NCBI RefSeq assembly: GCF_030817195.1
Contig: NZ_JAUSYZ010000001.1
Location: 3,534,001 to 3,598,000 of the forward strand
Direction of reading: 5' to 3'
Source: Arthrobacter globiformis
Lineage (GTDB): Bacteria > Actinomycetota > Actinomycetes > Actinomycetales > Micrococcaceae
DNA: 64,000 nt
Shown: positions 7,670 through 16,592 of the stretch, piece after piece
Layout: each line of letters begins with the position of its first letter
How positions within the stretch are numbered: the first letter of the stretch is position 1
The notes under the pieces: generated by a model
What the model was told of the DNA's origin: nothing
The model's database searches: none
The model's input: the letters and a program-made list of their open reading frames with translations, nothing else
Position numbers and translations under genes: made by a program

Positions 7670-8914
7670 ATGCCCGAGCCGTCCCCCGCCCCTGCAGCAC
7701 GCAAACCGCCCTCCCGGACCATGACTCCGGAGAAGACGGAGACCCTGAAAAAGCTCAGGGCAAGCGTCGGTCAGCTGTCCACCACCACCATGCGCCAGCT
7801 GGAGAAATCCCTGCCCTGGTACAGCCGGCTCAGTTCGGACGAGCGCTCCGCGCTGGGCCTCGTGGCGCAGAACGGCATCGCGGCGTTCGTCACCTGGTAT
7901 GAGCGCCCCAGTTCCCCGTCCTGGATCCTGTCCGACGTTTTCGGCACCGCCCCGACGGAACTGACCCGGTCCATCAGCCTGCAGAAGGCGCTCCAGCTCA
8001 TCCGGATCGTCGTGGAGGTGGTGGAGGACCAGGTTCCGGTCATCGCGCCCGAAGCGGACCAGCCCTCCCTGCGCGAAGCCGTCCTCCGGTACTCGCGGGA
8101 AGTGGCTTTTGCCGCCGCCGACGTATATGCCCGAGCCGCGGAATCCCGGGGATCCTGGGACACGCGGCTCGAAGCCCTGATTGTGGACGCCATCCTGCGC
8201 GGCGAAAACACTGACGCGCTGCGCTCCAGGATTGCAGCGCTCGGCTGGAAGGCGCAGGAGCGCTTCACCGTGATGGTGGGGAACTCGCCGTCGGAACCCA
8301 GCGCCAGCTACGTCAGCGAATTGCGCCGCATGGCCGGCCGGTACGCGGAGGATGCCCTCGTGGGAATCCAGGGCGACCGCCTCATCCTGATCCTGGGCGG
8401 CGTGCACGACCGGGAAACCGCGTATGTGAAGCTAAGCGAAATGTTCGCGCCCGGTCCGGTGGTTTACGGAGCCGAAGCCAGCTCCCTGCTGGAAGCCAGC
8501 GGCTCGGCGCAGTCTGCCTTCGCCGGCCTCACGGCAGCCCGCGCATGGCCCGCCGCTCCGCGCCCGGTGGCAGCCGACGATCTCCTGCCGGAACGGGTCA
8601 TCTCCGGGGACGATGCCGCCCGGCGGTCGCTGGTGAAAAACATCTACCGGCCGCTCCTCGCGGCGTCGAACGGGCTGGTGGAAACGCTCGGCACGTACCT
8701 GGAGCTGGGGCATTCACTCGAGGCGACGGCGCGGGAACTCTTCGTCCATGCCAACACGGTGCGGTACCGTCTCAAGCGTGTCTGTGATGTGACAGGCTGG
8801 GATCCGCTGCTCCCGCGCGAGGCTTTCGTGCTCCAGGCAGCCCTTGTGGTGGGGCGGCTTTCCACTCCGCCGAAGCCCGCCGTCGAGCGTGTTGCCGCGC
8901 GGAACACGAATTGA
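7670..8914 (+). CDS. fasR: PucR/CdaR-type regulator of fatty acid synthesis
   Basis: This 414-residue regulator has a long N-terminal domain, a central GGDEF-like fold of the CdaR type and a C-terminal helix-turn-helix (SLEATARELFVHANTVRYRL, the HTH_30 pattern). In Streptomyces coelicolor the orthologous gene directly upstream of fabD encodes FasR, an activator of the fabD-fabH-acpP-fabF operon; the same order is seen here. The M. tuberculosis counterpart follows aceE (Rv2242), which also matches. Similar candidate operators lie upstream of its own start and upstream of fabD, suggesting it controls both. Confidence 0.88.
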   Translation: MPEPSPAPAARKPPSRTMTPEKTETLKKLRASVGQLSTTTMRQLEKSLPWYSRLSSDERSALGLVAQNGIAAFVTWYERPSSPSWILSDVFGTAPTELTRSISLQKALQLIRIVVEVVEDQVPVIAPEADQPSLREAVLRYSREVAFAAADVYARAAESRGSWDTRLEALIVDAILRGENTDALRSRIAALGWKAQERFTVMVGNSPSEPSASYVSELRRMAGRYAEDALVGIQGDRLILILGGVHDRETAYVKLSEMFAPGPVVYGAEASSLLEASGSAQSAFAGLTAARAWPAAPRPVAADDLLPERVISGDDAARRSLVKNIYRPLLAASNGLVETLGTYLELGHSLEATARELFVHANTVRYRLKRVCDVTGWDPLLPREAFVLQAALVVGRLSTPPKPAVERVAARNTN

Positions 8915-8918
8915 ACCG

Positions 8919-8935
8919 TTGTAGACTTCCTACAA
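8919..8935. promoter_or_regulatory. Candidate FasR operator upstream of fabD
   Basis: TTGTAGACTTCCTACAA is the core of the perfect inverted repeat GTTGTA-N7-TACAAC. It lies just after the fasR stop and 68 bases before the fabD start, and resembles the site upstream of fasR. Confidence 0.5.
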
Positions 8936-8950
8936 CCTGACCCCGTGAGC

Positions 8951-8970
8951 TTGGTGTACGGAAACACCAA
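8951..8970. promoter_or_regulatory. Second inverted repeat in the fabD leader
   Basis: TTGGTGT (8951-8957) and ACACCAA (8964-8970) form a perfect 7-bp inverted repeat with a 6-bp spacer, close upstream of the fabD start. It could be an operator or an mRNA hairpin; the sequence does not decide. Confidence 0.4.
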
Positions 8971-9002
8971 TGGATCACCCGGTAATTTGGAAAGCTGGAT
9001 AC

Positions 9003-9932
9003 GTGCTTGCAATCGTCTGCCCTGGACAGGGCTCACAGACCCCCGGTTTCCTGGCCCCTTGGCTGGAGCTGCCCTCCGTAGCAGGCCATCTGGCCTCCCT
9101 GAGCGAAATTGCAGGCATTGACCTCACTGCGCACGGGACCACCTCTGACGAGGAAACCATCAAAGACACCGCCGTCGCGCAGCCGCTCATTGTCGCGGCC
9201 GGGCTCGTGGCCGCCAAGTCGCTGTTCGACGTCGAACTCAGCACGCTGCCGGTCATCCTGGCCGGGCACTCGGTGGGCGAGATCACGGCGTCCGCGCTGG
9301 CCGGCGTGCTCACCGAAAAGGAAGCCATGACGTTCGTGCGCGAACGTGCCAACAGCATGGCCGCGGCAGCTGCGGTCACGCCCACCGGGATGAGCGCCGT
9401 GGTGGGTGGCGACCCCGCCGAGGTCCTGGCCGCCATCGAGGCCGCCGGCGCAACGCCGGCAAATGTCAACGGCGCGGGCCAGACCGTCGCCGCGGGCACC
9501 TTCGAACAGCTCAAGGCGCTGGCCGAGAATCCGCCGGCCAAGGCCCGCGTGATTCCGCTGAAGGTTGCCGGGGCATTCCACACCTCACACATGGCTCCCG
9601 CCGTGAGCGCCCTCGAAGCGCTCCGCCCGGAGCTGCAGCCGCAGGCACCTGCCGTTCCGCTGCTGTCCAACTTCGACGGCCAGGAGGTCACGGCGGGCAC
9701 CACGGCCGTCGACAGCCTGATCGCCCAGGTCTCGCGGCCGGTCCGCTGGGACCTCTGCATGGAGACCCTCGTGAACCGCGGCGTTACCGGCGTCATCGAG
9801 CTCGCTCCGGCGGGAACCCTGGCCGGACTGGCCAAGCGCGGCATGCCGGGCGTCAAGACCGTTGCTGTCAAAACGCCGGACGACCTGTCCGCGGCCCTGG
9901 CACTCTTCGCAGAACTGGAAGGACAGGCATGA
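9003..9932 (+). CDS. fabD: Malonyl-CoA:ACP acyltransferase
   Basis: This 309-residue enzyme moves malonyl from CoA to acyl carrier protein, supplying the FAS-II elongation cycle. The catalytic serine is Ser90 in GHSVGE, the GQGSQ motif is at residues 8-12, and the active-site histidine lies in GAFHTSHM. The GTG at 9003 gives the family-typical N-terminus (LAIVCPGQGSQ); an ATG at 8970 would add 11 residues and overlap an inverted repeat. It is the first gene of the FAS-II operon and overlaps fabH by four bases. Confidence 0.95.
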   Translation: MLAIVCPGQGSQTPGFLAPWLELPSVAGHLASLSEIAGIDLTAHGTTSDEETIKDTAVAQPLIVAAGLVAAKSLFDVELSTLPVILAGHSVGEITASALAGVLTEKEAMTFVRERANSMAAAAAVTPTGMSAVVGGDPAEVLAAIEAAGATPANVNGAGQTVAAGTFEQLKALAENPPAKARVIPLKVAGAFHTSHMAPAVSALEALRPELQPQAPAVPLLSNFDGQEVTAGTTAVDSLIAQVSRPVRWDLCMETLVNRGVTGVIELAPAGTLAGLAKRGMPGVKTVAVKTPDDLSAALALFAELEGQA

Positions 9933-10993
9933 GCAGCACGCCGGTACTGAAGCAGACCCCGCTGAACGAGCACACCCGGATCCTGGGCATCGGCGCTTAC
10001 CGCCCCGACGTTCTTGTCACCAATGAGGACGTGTGCCAGTGGATCGATTCCTCGGACGAGTGGATCCGCCAGCGTACCGGCATCGTCACCCGCCACCGCG
10101 CACCCGCCGACGTCAGCGTGATCGACATGGCCGAGGGCGCCGCCCGTGAGGCCATGCAGAAGGCAGGCATCGAGGCATCCCAGCTCGGCGCCGTCATCGT
10201 CTCCACGGTGACCCACCCGTATGCCACGCCGTCGGCGGCCGCGAGCCTTGCCGACCGGCTGGGCGCCACTCCTGCCCCTGCCTTTGACATCTCCGCGGCC
10301 TGCGCCGGCTACTGCTACGGCGTAGCCCAAGGGGACGCGCTGGTCCGCTCGGGGGCCGCAAAGTACGTCCTTGTTGTCGGCGCGGAGAAGCTCTCCGACG
10401 TCATCGACAACCGCGAACGCACCATCTCGTTCCTGCTGGGCGACGGCGCTGGCGCCGTTGTCATCGGCCCGTCGGACACCCCCGGCATCGCCCCGTCGGT
10501 GTGGGGATCGGACGGCAGCAAGTGGGACGCCATCGGCATGACCCGCTCCATGCTGGACGTCCGGGATCTTGGCCTGGCGGCGCGCCGGTCAGACTCCACC
10601 GGCGACCTCGCGCTCCTCGAAGAGGCGCAGGAGCTCTACCCGACCCTCCGCCAGGACGGCCAGACGGTGTTCCGCTGGGCGGTCTGGGAGATGGCGAAGG
10701 TTGCCCAACAGGCGCTGGACGCCGCCGGCATCCAGGCTGAGGACCTGGTGGCCTTCATTCCGCATCAGGCCAACATGCGGATCATCGATGAGATGGTCAA
10801 GAAGCTGAAGCTGCCCGAGACCGTCACCGTGGCCCGGGACATCGCGGATGCGGGCAACACCTCCGCGGCCTCGATCCCCCTGGCCACGCACCGCCTGCTC
10901 CAGGAAAACCCCGCGCTGAGCGGCGGGCTGGCCCTGCAGATCGGCTTCGGCGCCGGACTGGTCTTCGGCGCCCAGGTGATTGTCCTTCCGTAG
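9929..10993 (+). CDS. fabH: Beta-ketoacyl-ACP synthase III
   Basis: This 354-residue thiolase-fold enzyme condenses a starter acyl-CoA with malonyl-ACP and so sets the starter unit, which in this group commonly includes branched-chain acyl-CoAs. The catalytic triad is visible: Cys125 in SAACAGYC, His in IPHQANMR and Asn in AGNTSAAS. The start overlaps fabD by ATGA, implying coupling. Confidence 0.95.
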   Translation: MSSTPVLKQTPLNEHTRILGIGAYRPDVLVTNEDVCQWIDSSDEWIRQRTGIVTRHRAPADVSVIDMAEGAAREAMQKAGIEASQLGAVIVSTVTHPYATPSAAASLADRLGATPAPAFDISAACAGYCYGVAQGDALVRSGAAKYVLVVGAEKLSDVIDNRERTISFLLGDGAGAVVIGPSDTPGIAPSVWGSDGSKWDAIGMTRSMLDVRDLGLAARRSDSTGDLALLEEAQELYPTLRQDGQTVFRWAVWEMAKVAQQALDAAGIQAEDLVAFIPHQANMRIIDEMVKKLKLPETVTVARDIADAGNTSAASIPLATHRLLQENPALSGGLALQIGFGAGLVFGAQVIVLP

Positions 10994-11074
10994 CAATTCC
11001 GATAACCAAGCCGCAACCGCGGTTTGCCCATTTCCGGCATCCCCTGCCGGCAATAACAAGAAAAGGAGCCATCA

Positions 11075-11320
11075 ATGGCTAGCAACGAAGAGATCCTGGC
11101 CGGACTGGCTGAAATCGTCAACGAAGAGACCGGCCTGGCCCCCGAGGCCGTCGAGCTGGACAAGTCCTTCACCGAGGACCTGGACATCGACTCCATCTCC
11201 ATGATGACCATCGTGGTCAACGCCGAAGAGAAGTTCGGCGTCCGCATCCCGGACGAAGAGGTCAAGAACCTCAAGACCGTCGGCGACGCCGTGGACTTCA
11301 TCTCCAACGCCCAGGCGTAA
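11075..11320 (+). CDS. acpP: Acyl carrier protein
   Basis: This 81-residue acidic helical protein carries acyl chains during fatty acid synthesis. The phosphopantetheine attachment serine is Ser40 in LDIDSIS. AAAAGGAG precedes the ATG by six bases. It sits between fabH (82 bases upstream) and fabF, and a strong hairpin separates it from fabF. Confidence 0.95.
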   Translation: MASNEEILAGLAEIVNEETGLAPEAVELDKSFTEDLDIDSISMMTIVVNAEEKFGVRIPDEEVKNLKTVGDAVDFISNAQA

Positions 11321-11380
11321 GTAAGACATCAGCCTTCACTGGCTTCAGCCTTTTACAGGCTCCAGCGTCACCGCTGAACC

Positions 11381-11419
11381 CGGCTGGCCGGGCCCGGACC
11401 TTCCGGGACCGGCCAGCCG
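11381..11419 (+). promoter_or_regulatory. Strong hairpin between acpP and fabF
   Basis: CGGCTGGCCGG (11381-11391) pairs perfectly with 11409-11419, then one mismatch, then CCCGG/CCGGG around a 5-base loop. A run of seven T lies 17 bases later (11436-11442), too far for a classical terminator. It may stabilise the acpP message or cause partial termination, so that acpP is made in excess over fabF. Confidence 0.5.
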
Positions 11420-11525
11420 ATGCACCACCCCTGAATTTTTTTGAAGACTTCCCCCGCACGCCACCCACTCCGGCCTCCGGCCAGCAGCACAGGACACGGC
11501 AAGCGCACCGACAGAGAGTGATCCC

Positions 11526-12761
11526 ATGACACGCAAAGTAGTCATTACAGGTCTGGGTGCCACCACGCCCATCGGCGGCGACGTACCCACAATGTGGCAG
11601 AACGCGCTGAAGGGTGTTTCGGGAGCCCACACCCTTGAGGATGACTGGGTTGCCAAATACGAACTGCCGGTCCACTTCGCCGCCCGGTGCTCCACCCCCG
11701 CACTCGACGTCCTGAGCCGGGTTGAGGCCAAGCGCATGGACCCGTCAACCCAGTTCGGCGTCATCGCCGCACGCGAAGCATGGGCCGACTCCGGCATCAC
11801 CGAAATCGACCACGACCGGCTCGCCGTTGCCTTCGCCACCGGCATCGGCGGTGTCTGGACGCTCCTGGATGCGTGGGACACGCTGAAGGAGAAAGGCCCC
11901 CGCCGCGTCCTGCCCATGACGGTTCCGATGCTCATGCCCAACGGCGTGGCCGCCGCTGTCAGCCTGGACCTCGGCGCCCGCGCCGGTGCGCACACCCCGG
12001 TGTCCGCGTGCGCTTCGGGCACCGAAGCCCTGCACCTCGGACTGGACCTGATCCGCTCCGGCAAGGCCGACGTCGTCATGTGCGGCGGCGCCGAAGCCGC
12101 CATCCACCCGATGCCGCTGGCAGCGTTCTCGTCGATGCAGGCGCTGTCCCGCCGCAACGACGATCCCGAGGGTGCCTCCCGCCCCTACGACCTGGACCGT
12201 GACGGTTTCGTCATGGGCGAAGGCGCTGGCGCCCTGGTGCTGGAAGCCGAGGAGCACGCCCTCGCCCGCGGCGCACGGATCTACGGCGAGCTCGCCGGCA
12301 CCTCCGTGACTGCCGACGCATACCACATCACAGCACCGGACCCCCAAGGCCTTGGCGCCACCCGGGCACTCAAGGCAGCCATGTTCGATGGCCGCATCCA
12401 GGCGGAAGACGTGGTCCACGTCAACGCCCACGCCACCTCGACGCCGGTCGGCGACAAGCCGGAGTACACGGCCCTGAAGGCGGCGCTCGGCAATCATGTC
12501 GAGAATGTTGCCGTCTCGGCCACCAAGTCGCAGATGGGCCACCTGCTCGGTGCCTCCGGCGCCGTCGAGGCCGTGCTCACCGTCCTGGCTGTCCACGAAC
12601 GCAAGGCTCCCCTCACCATCAACCTCGAAAACCAGGATCCCGAGATCCCGCTCGACGTCGTGACCTCCGCCCGCGCCCTGCCGGCCGGCGACATCGTGGC
12701 GCTGAGCAACTCGTTCGGCTTCGGCGGGCACAACGCCGTCGTTGCCATCCGCAGCGTCTGA
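11526..12761 (+). CDS. fabF: Beta-ketoacyl-ACP synthase II
   Basis: This 411-residue condensing enzyme elongates acyl-ACPs. The catalytic cysteine is Cys162 in PVSACASGTEA, and the two active-site histidines lie in NAHATSTPVGD and in SATKSQMGHLLGASGA. The glycine-rich C-terminus FGFGGHNA is complete. AGAGAG lies about seven bases before the ATG. It is the last gene of the FAS-II operon and a strong terminator follows. Confidence 0.95.
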   Translation: MTRKVVITGLGATTPIGGDVPTMWQNALKGVSGAHTLEDDWVAKYELPVHFAARCSTPALDVLSRVEAKRMDPSTQFGVIAAREAWADSGITEIDHDRLAVAFATGIGGVWTLLDAWDTLKEKGPRRVLPMTVPMLMPNGVAAAVSLDLGARAGAHTPVSACASGTEALHLGLDLIRSGKADVVMCGGAEAAIHPMPLAAFSSMQALSRRNDDPEGASRPYDLDRDGFVMGEGAGALVLEAEEHALARGARIYGELAGTSVTADAYHITAPDPQGLGATRALKAAMFDGRIQAEDVVHVNAHATSTPVGDKPEYTALKAALGNHVENVAVSATKSQMGHLLGASGAVEAVLTVLAVHERKAPLTINLENQDPEIPLDVVTSARALPAGDIVALSNSFGFGGHNAVVAIRSV

Positions 12762-12779
12762 TTGCCCTGAATGAACGCT

Positions 12780-12813
12780 GAAGAAGCCCCCGCCGGTTGG
12801 CGGGGGCTTCTTC
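12780..12813 (+). terminator. Terminator of the fab operon
   Basis: GAAGAAGCCCCCGCC (12780-12794) pairs perfectly with GGCGGGGGCTTCTTC (12799-12813) around a 4-base loop, shortly after the fabF stop. Confidence 0.85.
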
Positions 12814-12914
12814 GTTGCTATGGGGAATTGCTGCGGCTGGCGCGTGTCAGCCGCCTCGGGCGTCAGCAGCCCCTGGCGGGCCAGCCGAGCAGGCGGGTCA
12901 GCCGGTCTTGCTCG

Positions 12915-13418
12915 TCAGCCGACCTGGTGCAACCAGCGCACGGGTGCGCCTTCAGCGGCGTGCCTGAAGGGTTCCAGCTCCTCGTCCCACGCCTCGCCGA
13001 GGGCAAGCGAGAGCTCGTGGTAGACGGCGGAGGGGTCGCCGGCACCGGCCTCATAGGCGTAGCGGATGCGGTCCTCTGACACCATGATGTTGCCGTGGAC
13101 GTCCGTCACGGCATGGAAAATGCCCAGCTCAGGTGTGTGGGACCAGCGTCCGCCGTCCACGCCCTGGCTGGGTTCTTCGGTGACCTCGAAGCGCAGGTGT
13201 GCCCAGCCCCGGAGGGCAGACGCAAGCTGCGCACCTGTCCCCTGCGCGCCGGTCCAGGAAAGTTCCGAGCGGAACATTCCGGGCGCGGCGGGCTGAGGTG
13301 TCCATTCCAGGTCCGTTCGCTTGTCCACGACGGATCCGATGGCCCACTCAACGTGAGGGCACAGTGCGGTAGGGGCCGAGTGAATAAACAGCACACCGCG
13401 GGTCATTGCAACAGACAT
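12915..13418 (-). CDS. DUF3145 family protein
   Basis: This 167-residue actinobacterial protein of unknown function contains the family blocks TRGVLFIHSAPTALCPHVEWA and WEEELEPFRHAAEG-like (here WDEELEPFRHAAEG). The ATG at 13418 is chosen because GGAGG lies five bases upstream. It is convergent with fabF; the same neighbourhood is conserved in Streptomyces, which hints at a link to lipid synthesis, but no activity is known. The 255 bases upstream contain its promoter and no gene. Confidence 0.88.
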   Translation of the reverse strand: MSVAMTRGVLFIHSAPTALCPHVEWAIGSVVDKRTDLEWTPQPAAPGMFRSELSWTGAQGTGAQLASALRGWAHLRFEVTEEPSQGVDGGRWSHTPELGIFHAVTDVHGNIMVSEDRIRYAYEAGAGDPSAVYHELSLALGEAWDEELEPFRHAAEGAPVRWLHQVG

Positions 13419-13673
13419 TCCATCCTCCATAGCTGTAGGTACGTCTTCCCCAACGACCTGCATGGATGGATGATTGCTGCTCCGGGCGCCGCATGGTGCC
13501 GGTAATTCCTGCCAATCTATGAAATTATCTGCCGGACTGACAAAGGGGCGCCTGGAGACAAGTGCTTCAAGCACAACTTGAAAGTTGCCGAACTTGGATC
13601 TTATTGTGCCGTACGCCGTCTAATTACGCCAGTGCAATTCGGCGTGGTGTAGAAGACGCGCCGGAGAAGGGGC

Positions 13674-14600
13674 CTAGGCCCGCGGGTGGGCCTGCTGATA
13701 GCTCTTGCGCAGGCGGTCCACGGATACGTGGGTATAGATCTGGGTGGTGGCGAGGCTGCTGTGGCCGAGTATTTCCTGGACCGCCCGAAGGTCTGCGCCG
13801 CCGTCGAGCAGATGCGTGGCGGCGGTGTGCCGCAGGGAGTGCGGGCCTGTGGCGGACGTATCACCCAGCCCTTCGAACAGTCCCTTCACCACACTGCGGA
13901 CCTGCCGCTGGTCCACGCGGCGGCCGCGCGCCCCGAGGAACAGGGCCGGTCCGCTGTCCGCGGCAGCGAGCTTTCCCCGTCCGCGGCGCAGCCAGTCGTC
14001 GACGGCGAGCGCAGCCGGGAGCCCGTAGGGCACCGTCCGTTCCTTGTTGCCCTTGCCGAGCACGCGCAGGGTTCTGCGGTCCGGATCAAGGTCGTCGACG
14101 TCCAGACCCGCCAGCTCGCCGACGCGGACACCGGTGGCGTAGAGCAGCTCAACCATGGCCCGGTTGCGCAGCGCCATGGGATCACCGTCTTTGGCCGCCT
14201 CGTTGAGGTCGGCCAGCAGCCGGGCGAGCTGCTGCTGCTGCAACACCCCCGGCAGGGAAGCATCGCGCTTGGGGGCCTGCAGGCGCAGGGAGGGATCGGT
14301 TTGGATCAGTTCTTCCCGCAGCGCCCACGAGGTGAAGGCCCGCGCCGTGGCGGCACGGCGGGCAAGGGTGGAACGCGAAGCGCCGGCCTCGCTCTGGCTG
14401 CCGAGCCAGCGGCGGAGGGTGCCCAGTTCCAGCCCGGTAGGATCGGTGATTCCTTCACCGGCCGCATAGCCCAGCAGGCTGGCGAGGTCGGACAGGTATG
14501 CGCGCACCGTGTGTTCGGACCGGGCCCGCTCACCCGTCAGGTACCTTTCGAAACCCGTGACAGCCCTGGCGAGGGCGGCCGGCAGTTCCTGTTTCTCCAC
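13674..14600 (-). CDS. xerC: Tyrosine recombinase XerC
   Basis: This 308-residue recombinase resolves chromosome dimers at dif together with XerD. An N-terminal SAM-like DNA-binding domain (about residues 10-95) precedes the catalytic domain with Arg in TGVRVGELAGL, Lys in GKGNKERTVP, HSLRHTAATHLL, GHSSLATTQIY and the nucleophile Tyr in TQIYTHV. It lies downstream of dprA, the usual actinobacterial order, so it is the host XerC and not the element's integrase. Confidence 0.92.
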   Translation of the reverse strand: MEKQELPAALARAVTGFERYLTGERARSEHTVRAYLSDLASLLGYAAGEGITDPTGLELGTLRRWLGSQSEAGASRSTLARRAATARAFTSWALREELIQTDPSLRLQAPKRDASLPGVLQQQQLARLLADLNEAAKDGDPMALRNRAMVELLYATGVRVGELAGLDVDDLDPDRRTLRVLGKGNKERTVPYGLPAALAVDDWLRRGRGKLAAADSGPALFLGARGRRVDQRQVRSVVKGLFEGLGDTSATGPHSLRHTAATHLLDGGADLRAVQEILGHSSLATTQIYTHVSVDRLRKSYQQAHPRA

Positions 14601-14728
14601 TCCCCCACTGTCCCAGCATTTGGCCCGGAATCAACGAACGGCACAGCTAATCGGGAAACTGCACGGCGCTAATCGGGGAACTACACGCCGAGCCGCCCGG
14701 CGAGGGGGACGTCGCGCGGGCGGCAGCT

Positions 14729-15913
14729 TTATGTTGATTGCCTGGTGCGCTTCCAGCCTCCCTTCTCGGATGCGGCCAGTCCCAGCAGGGCCAGCCTGCC
14801 AAGGCCCGCGCGCACCGATTCAGCGCCCAGACCGGCAACAGTGCAGAGTTTTTCGACGCTGCTGGCGGCCCGCAAGGGCAGGGCGTCCAGCAGGATCAGG
14901 TCCTCAAGTGTCAGGCCGTCATGGTCGGCGGACTGTCCGCTCTTCTCGTCGGCCAGGGACTGGCCGCTGGGCGACGCAAGCTCGGCGACCTCCCCCGCAT
15001 CAGTGACGCAGACGGCGCCGCCGTCGCGCAGGAGCCGGTGGCAGCCGGCCGAGTTGGCGCTGTGCACCGAGCCGGGAACGGCTCCGACCGCACGGCCCAG
15101 GGTTTCCGCGTGATGGGCGGTGTTCAGGGCTCCGGACCGCCATCTGGCCTCCACCACCACCGTGACGGAGGCGAGGGCGGCGATCAGCCGGTTCCGCTGA
15201 AGGAACCGGTACCGGGTGGGGGCTGATCCGGGCGGAACCTCGGCAAGCACGGCACCCTGGTTGGCTACAGCGCGCAGGAGATCCTCGTTCCCGGACGGAT
15301 AGAAACGGTCCACCCCGCCCGCCATGACGGCGATGGTCGGCATGGCCCCAGAGCCCCCGGCCAGGGCTGCCCGGTGCGCGTGGGCATCAATCCCGTACGC
15401 GCCGCCTGACACCACTGTGAATCCCCGCTGCGCAAGCGAGTAGGCAAGGTCACCGGTGACTGACGCACCATAGCTGGTGCTGTCCCGCGAGCCCACCAGG
15501 GCCACCGCCCTGGCCGCCGGGGGAAGTTCGAGCTCAATGCCCCGCCACCAAAGGCAGATCGGCTGGTGCAGGCCAAGGTCGTCCAGTTGCCGCGGCCACA
15601 GCCCGTCCGTGGGGATGAGAACACGGCCGCCCAGGCGATGCATCGTGGCCAGGTCGCGCTCCGGGGCGAGTTCGGGAATTCTCGGTGCCCAGCGCTTCAG
15701 CGCGGCACCAAGGCCGGCCCAGGAATTCACCGAACTGTGCTCTGCCAGCAGCCCGGTGATGTCCTGTTCCAGCCCCGGCCCGTAGCTGACCTGGCCGGTG
15801 GCTATCCTCAGGGCGTCCTCAGCCCCGGCAACGTGCACCAGGGCCAGGCCCGCGACGTCCTGTGGCTCCATCAGCCTCGACAGTGCGGCACGGGCAACTC
15901 TCTCGTTGTGCAT
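14729..15913 (-). CDS. dprA: DNA-processing protein DprA
   Basis: This 394-residue protein loads RecA on incoming single-stranded DNA during natural transformation. It has the Rossmann-type DprA core with GSRDSTSYGASVTGDLA and SGGAYGIDAHAHRAAL, and a C-terminal winged helix (about the last 75 residues). The ATG at 15913 has AAAGGA six bases upstream. It starts 11 bases after the native comM stop, so comM and dprA were one transcription unit before the element separated most of comM from it. Confidence 0.93.
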   Translation of the reverse strand: MHNERVARAALSRLMEPQDVAGLALVHVAGAEDALRIATGQVSYGPGLEQDITGLLAEHSSVNSWAGLGAALKRWAPRIPELAPERDLATMHRLGGRVLIPTDGLWPRQLDDLGLHQPICLWWRGIELELPPAARAVALVGSRDSTSYGASVTGDLAYSLAQRGFTVVSGGAYGIDAHAHRAALAGGSGAMPTIAVMAGGVDRFYPSGNEDLLRAVANQGAVLAEVPPGSAPTRYRFLQRNRLIAALASVTVVVEARWRSGALNTAHHAETLGRAVGAVPGSVHSANSAGCHRLLRDGGAVCVTDAGEVAELASPSGQSLADEKSGQSADHDGLTLEDLILLDALPLRAASSVEKLCTVAGLGAESVRAGLGRLALLGLAASEKGGWKRTRQST

Positions 15914-15924
15914 GCGGGTTCCTT

Positions 15925-16026
15925 TCACGCTGCAGCCGAAGCGGTCTGGCGAAGGCTCAGGGCCTGTCCGATGTCGTTCCCGTCCGGCTGCTCACGGCCA
16001 CCAAGGTCGGCCAGCGTCCAGGCGAG
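15925..16026 (-). pseudogene. comM: Detached 3' end of comM (last 33 codons)
   Basis: Read on the minus strand from 16026, the frame gives LAWTLADLGGREQPDG followed by NDIGQALSLRQ and a stop at 15925-15927. This is the expected C-terminus of the ComM/YifB AAA+ ATPase, and it continues exactly in frame from codon 481 of the 5' fragment at 32,979-34,421. It has no start or ribosome binding site of its own. Excising the element would rebuild a 514-residue ComM. Confidence 0.92.
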
Positions 16027-16035
16027 AGCATGGAT
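16016..16035. other. attachment site, dprA side (hybrid attB/attP half-sites)
   Basis: Chromosomal half GTCCAGGCG (16016-16024), core AG (16025-16026), element half AGCATGGAT (16027-16035). The core dinucleotide is shared with the site at 32,977-32,978. The element half is the near-perfect inverse of ATCCACGCT at the other end. Confidence 0.85.
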
Positions 16036-16145
16036 AGTGTTTCAGCGGAAGTGAAATTCAGCTAATATCGCAGCGGCGGGCAACAAACTTCGCGGTCTCC
16101 GCCCGTCTTCGATGCATCACATAAGAATCCCGTGGGGGGAAAATA

Positions 16146-16577
16146 ATGGGTTCCAAAGGTGCCGCCATGCGGCCTGCAATCTTCCGTGTCCGCATGAACG
16201 ACGGTGTTGCCGCCAGGACAGACGGTAAAGACATCTGGATTGATGACAGGCTCAATGCAGTCCAGGAGAAGTGCGCTGTACTTCACGAAACAATCCACAT
16301 TGAGCTAGGGCACTCCACTGTGCAGCCCGAAGCCGTTGAAATGATGGTGCGGTACGAAACCGCGAAACGGCTTCTGCCTGACCTGTCGGAGGGCTGCGGT
16401 GCGGGCAAGACGATAGCAGCGGTGGCGCGTGACCTCGAAGTGACGCGTCAGGTTCTTATGGATAGGGCGGCGACACTCACTGACGCCGAAGCCGTTAACG
16501 CTGGTTGCCTGTCCTGCCTCAAATGCCCTGCCATTGCAGCCAGGTTCGCCAGCCAGGCCTTCGCCACAGCCGCCTAA
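16146..16577 (+). CDS. ImmA/IrrE-family metallopeptidase
   Basis: This 143-residue protein contains the zinc-peptidase signature HETIHIELGH (about residues 47-56). ImmA peptidases in mobile elements cut the element's repressor during the SOS response and so trigger induction. The ATG is preceded by GGGGGG at a suitable distance. The C-terminal third is helical, with a CLSCLKC cysteine cluster that is unusual for this family. No CI-like repressor is found next to it; the nearest DNA-binding candidate is the HTH protein at 18333-18599. A plausible -10 (TAATAT) lies about 75 bases upstream. Confidence 0.75.
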   Translation: MGSKGAAMRPAIFRVRMNDGVAARTDGKDIWIDDRLNAVQEKCAVLHETIHIELGHSTVQPEAVEMMVRYETAKRLLPDLSEGCGAGKTIAAVARDLEVTRQVLMDRAATLTDAEAVNAGCLSCLKCPAIAARFASQAFATAA

Positions 16578-16592
16578 AGCACCAACAGGAGA

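Noticed and set aside
8975..10330. A 451-codon open frame opposite fabD and fabH
   Set aside because: Low-complexity Ala/Ser/Arg composition and full overlap with two well-conserved genes mark it as a codon-bias shadow.
13674..14600. Tyrosine recombinase as the integrase of the element
   Set aside because: It is outside the element, in the conserved host order dprA-xerC, and the element ends match a serine-integrase reaction.
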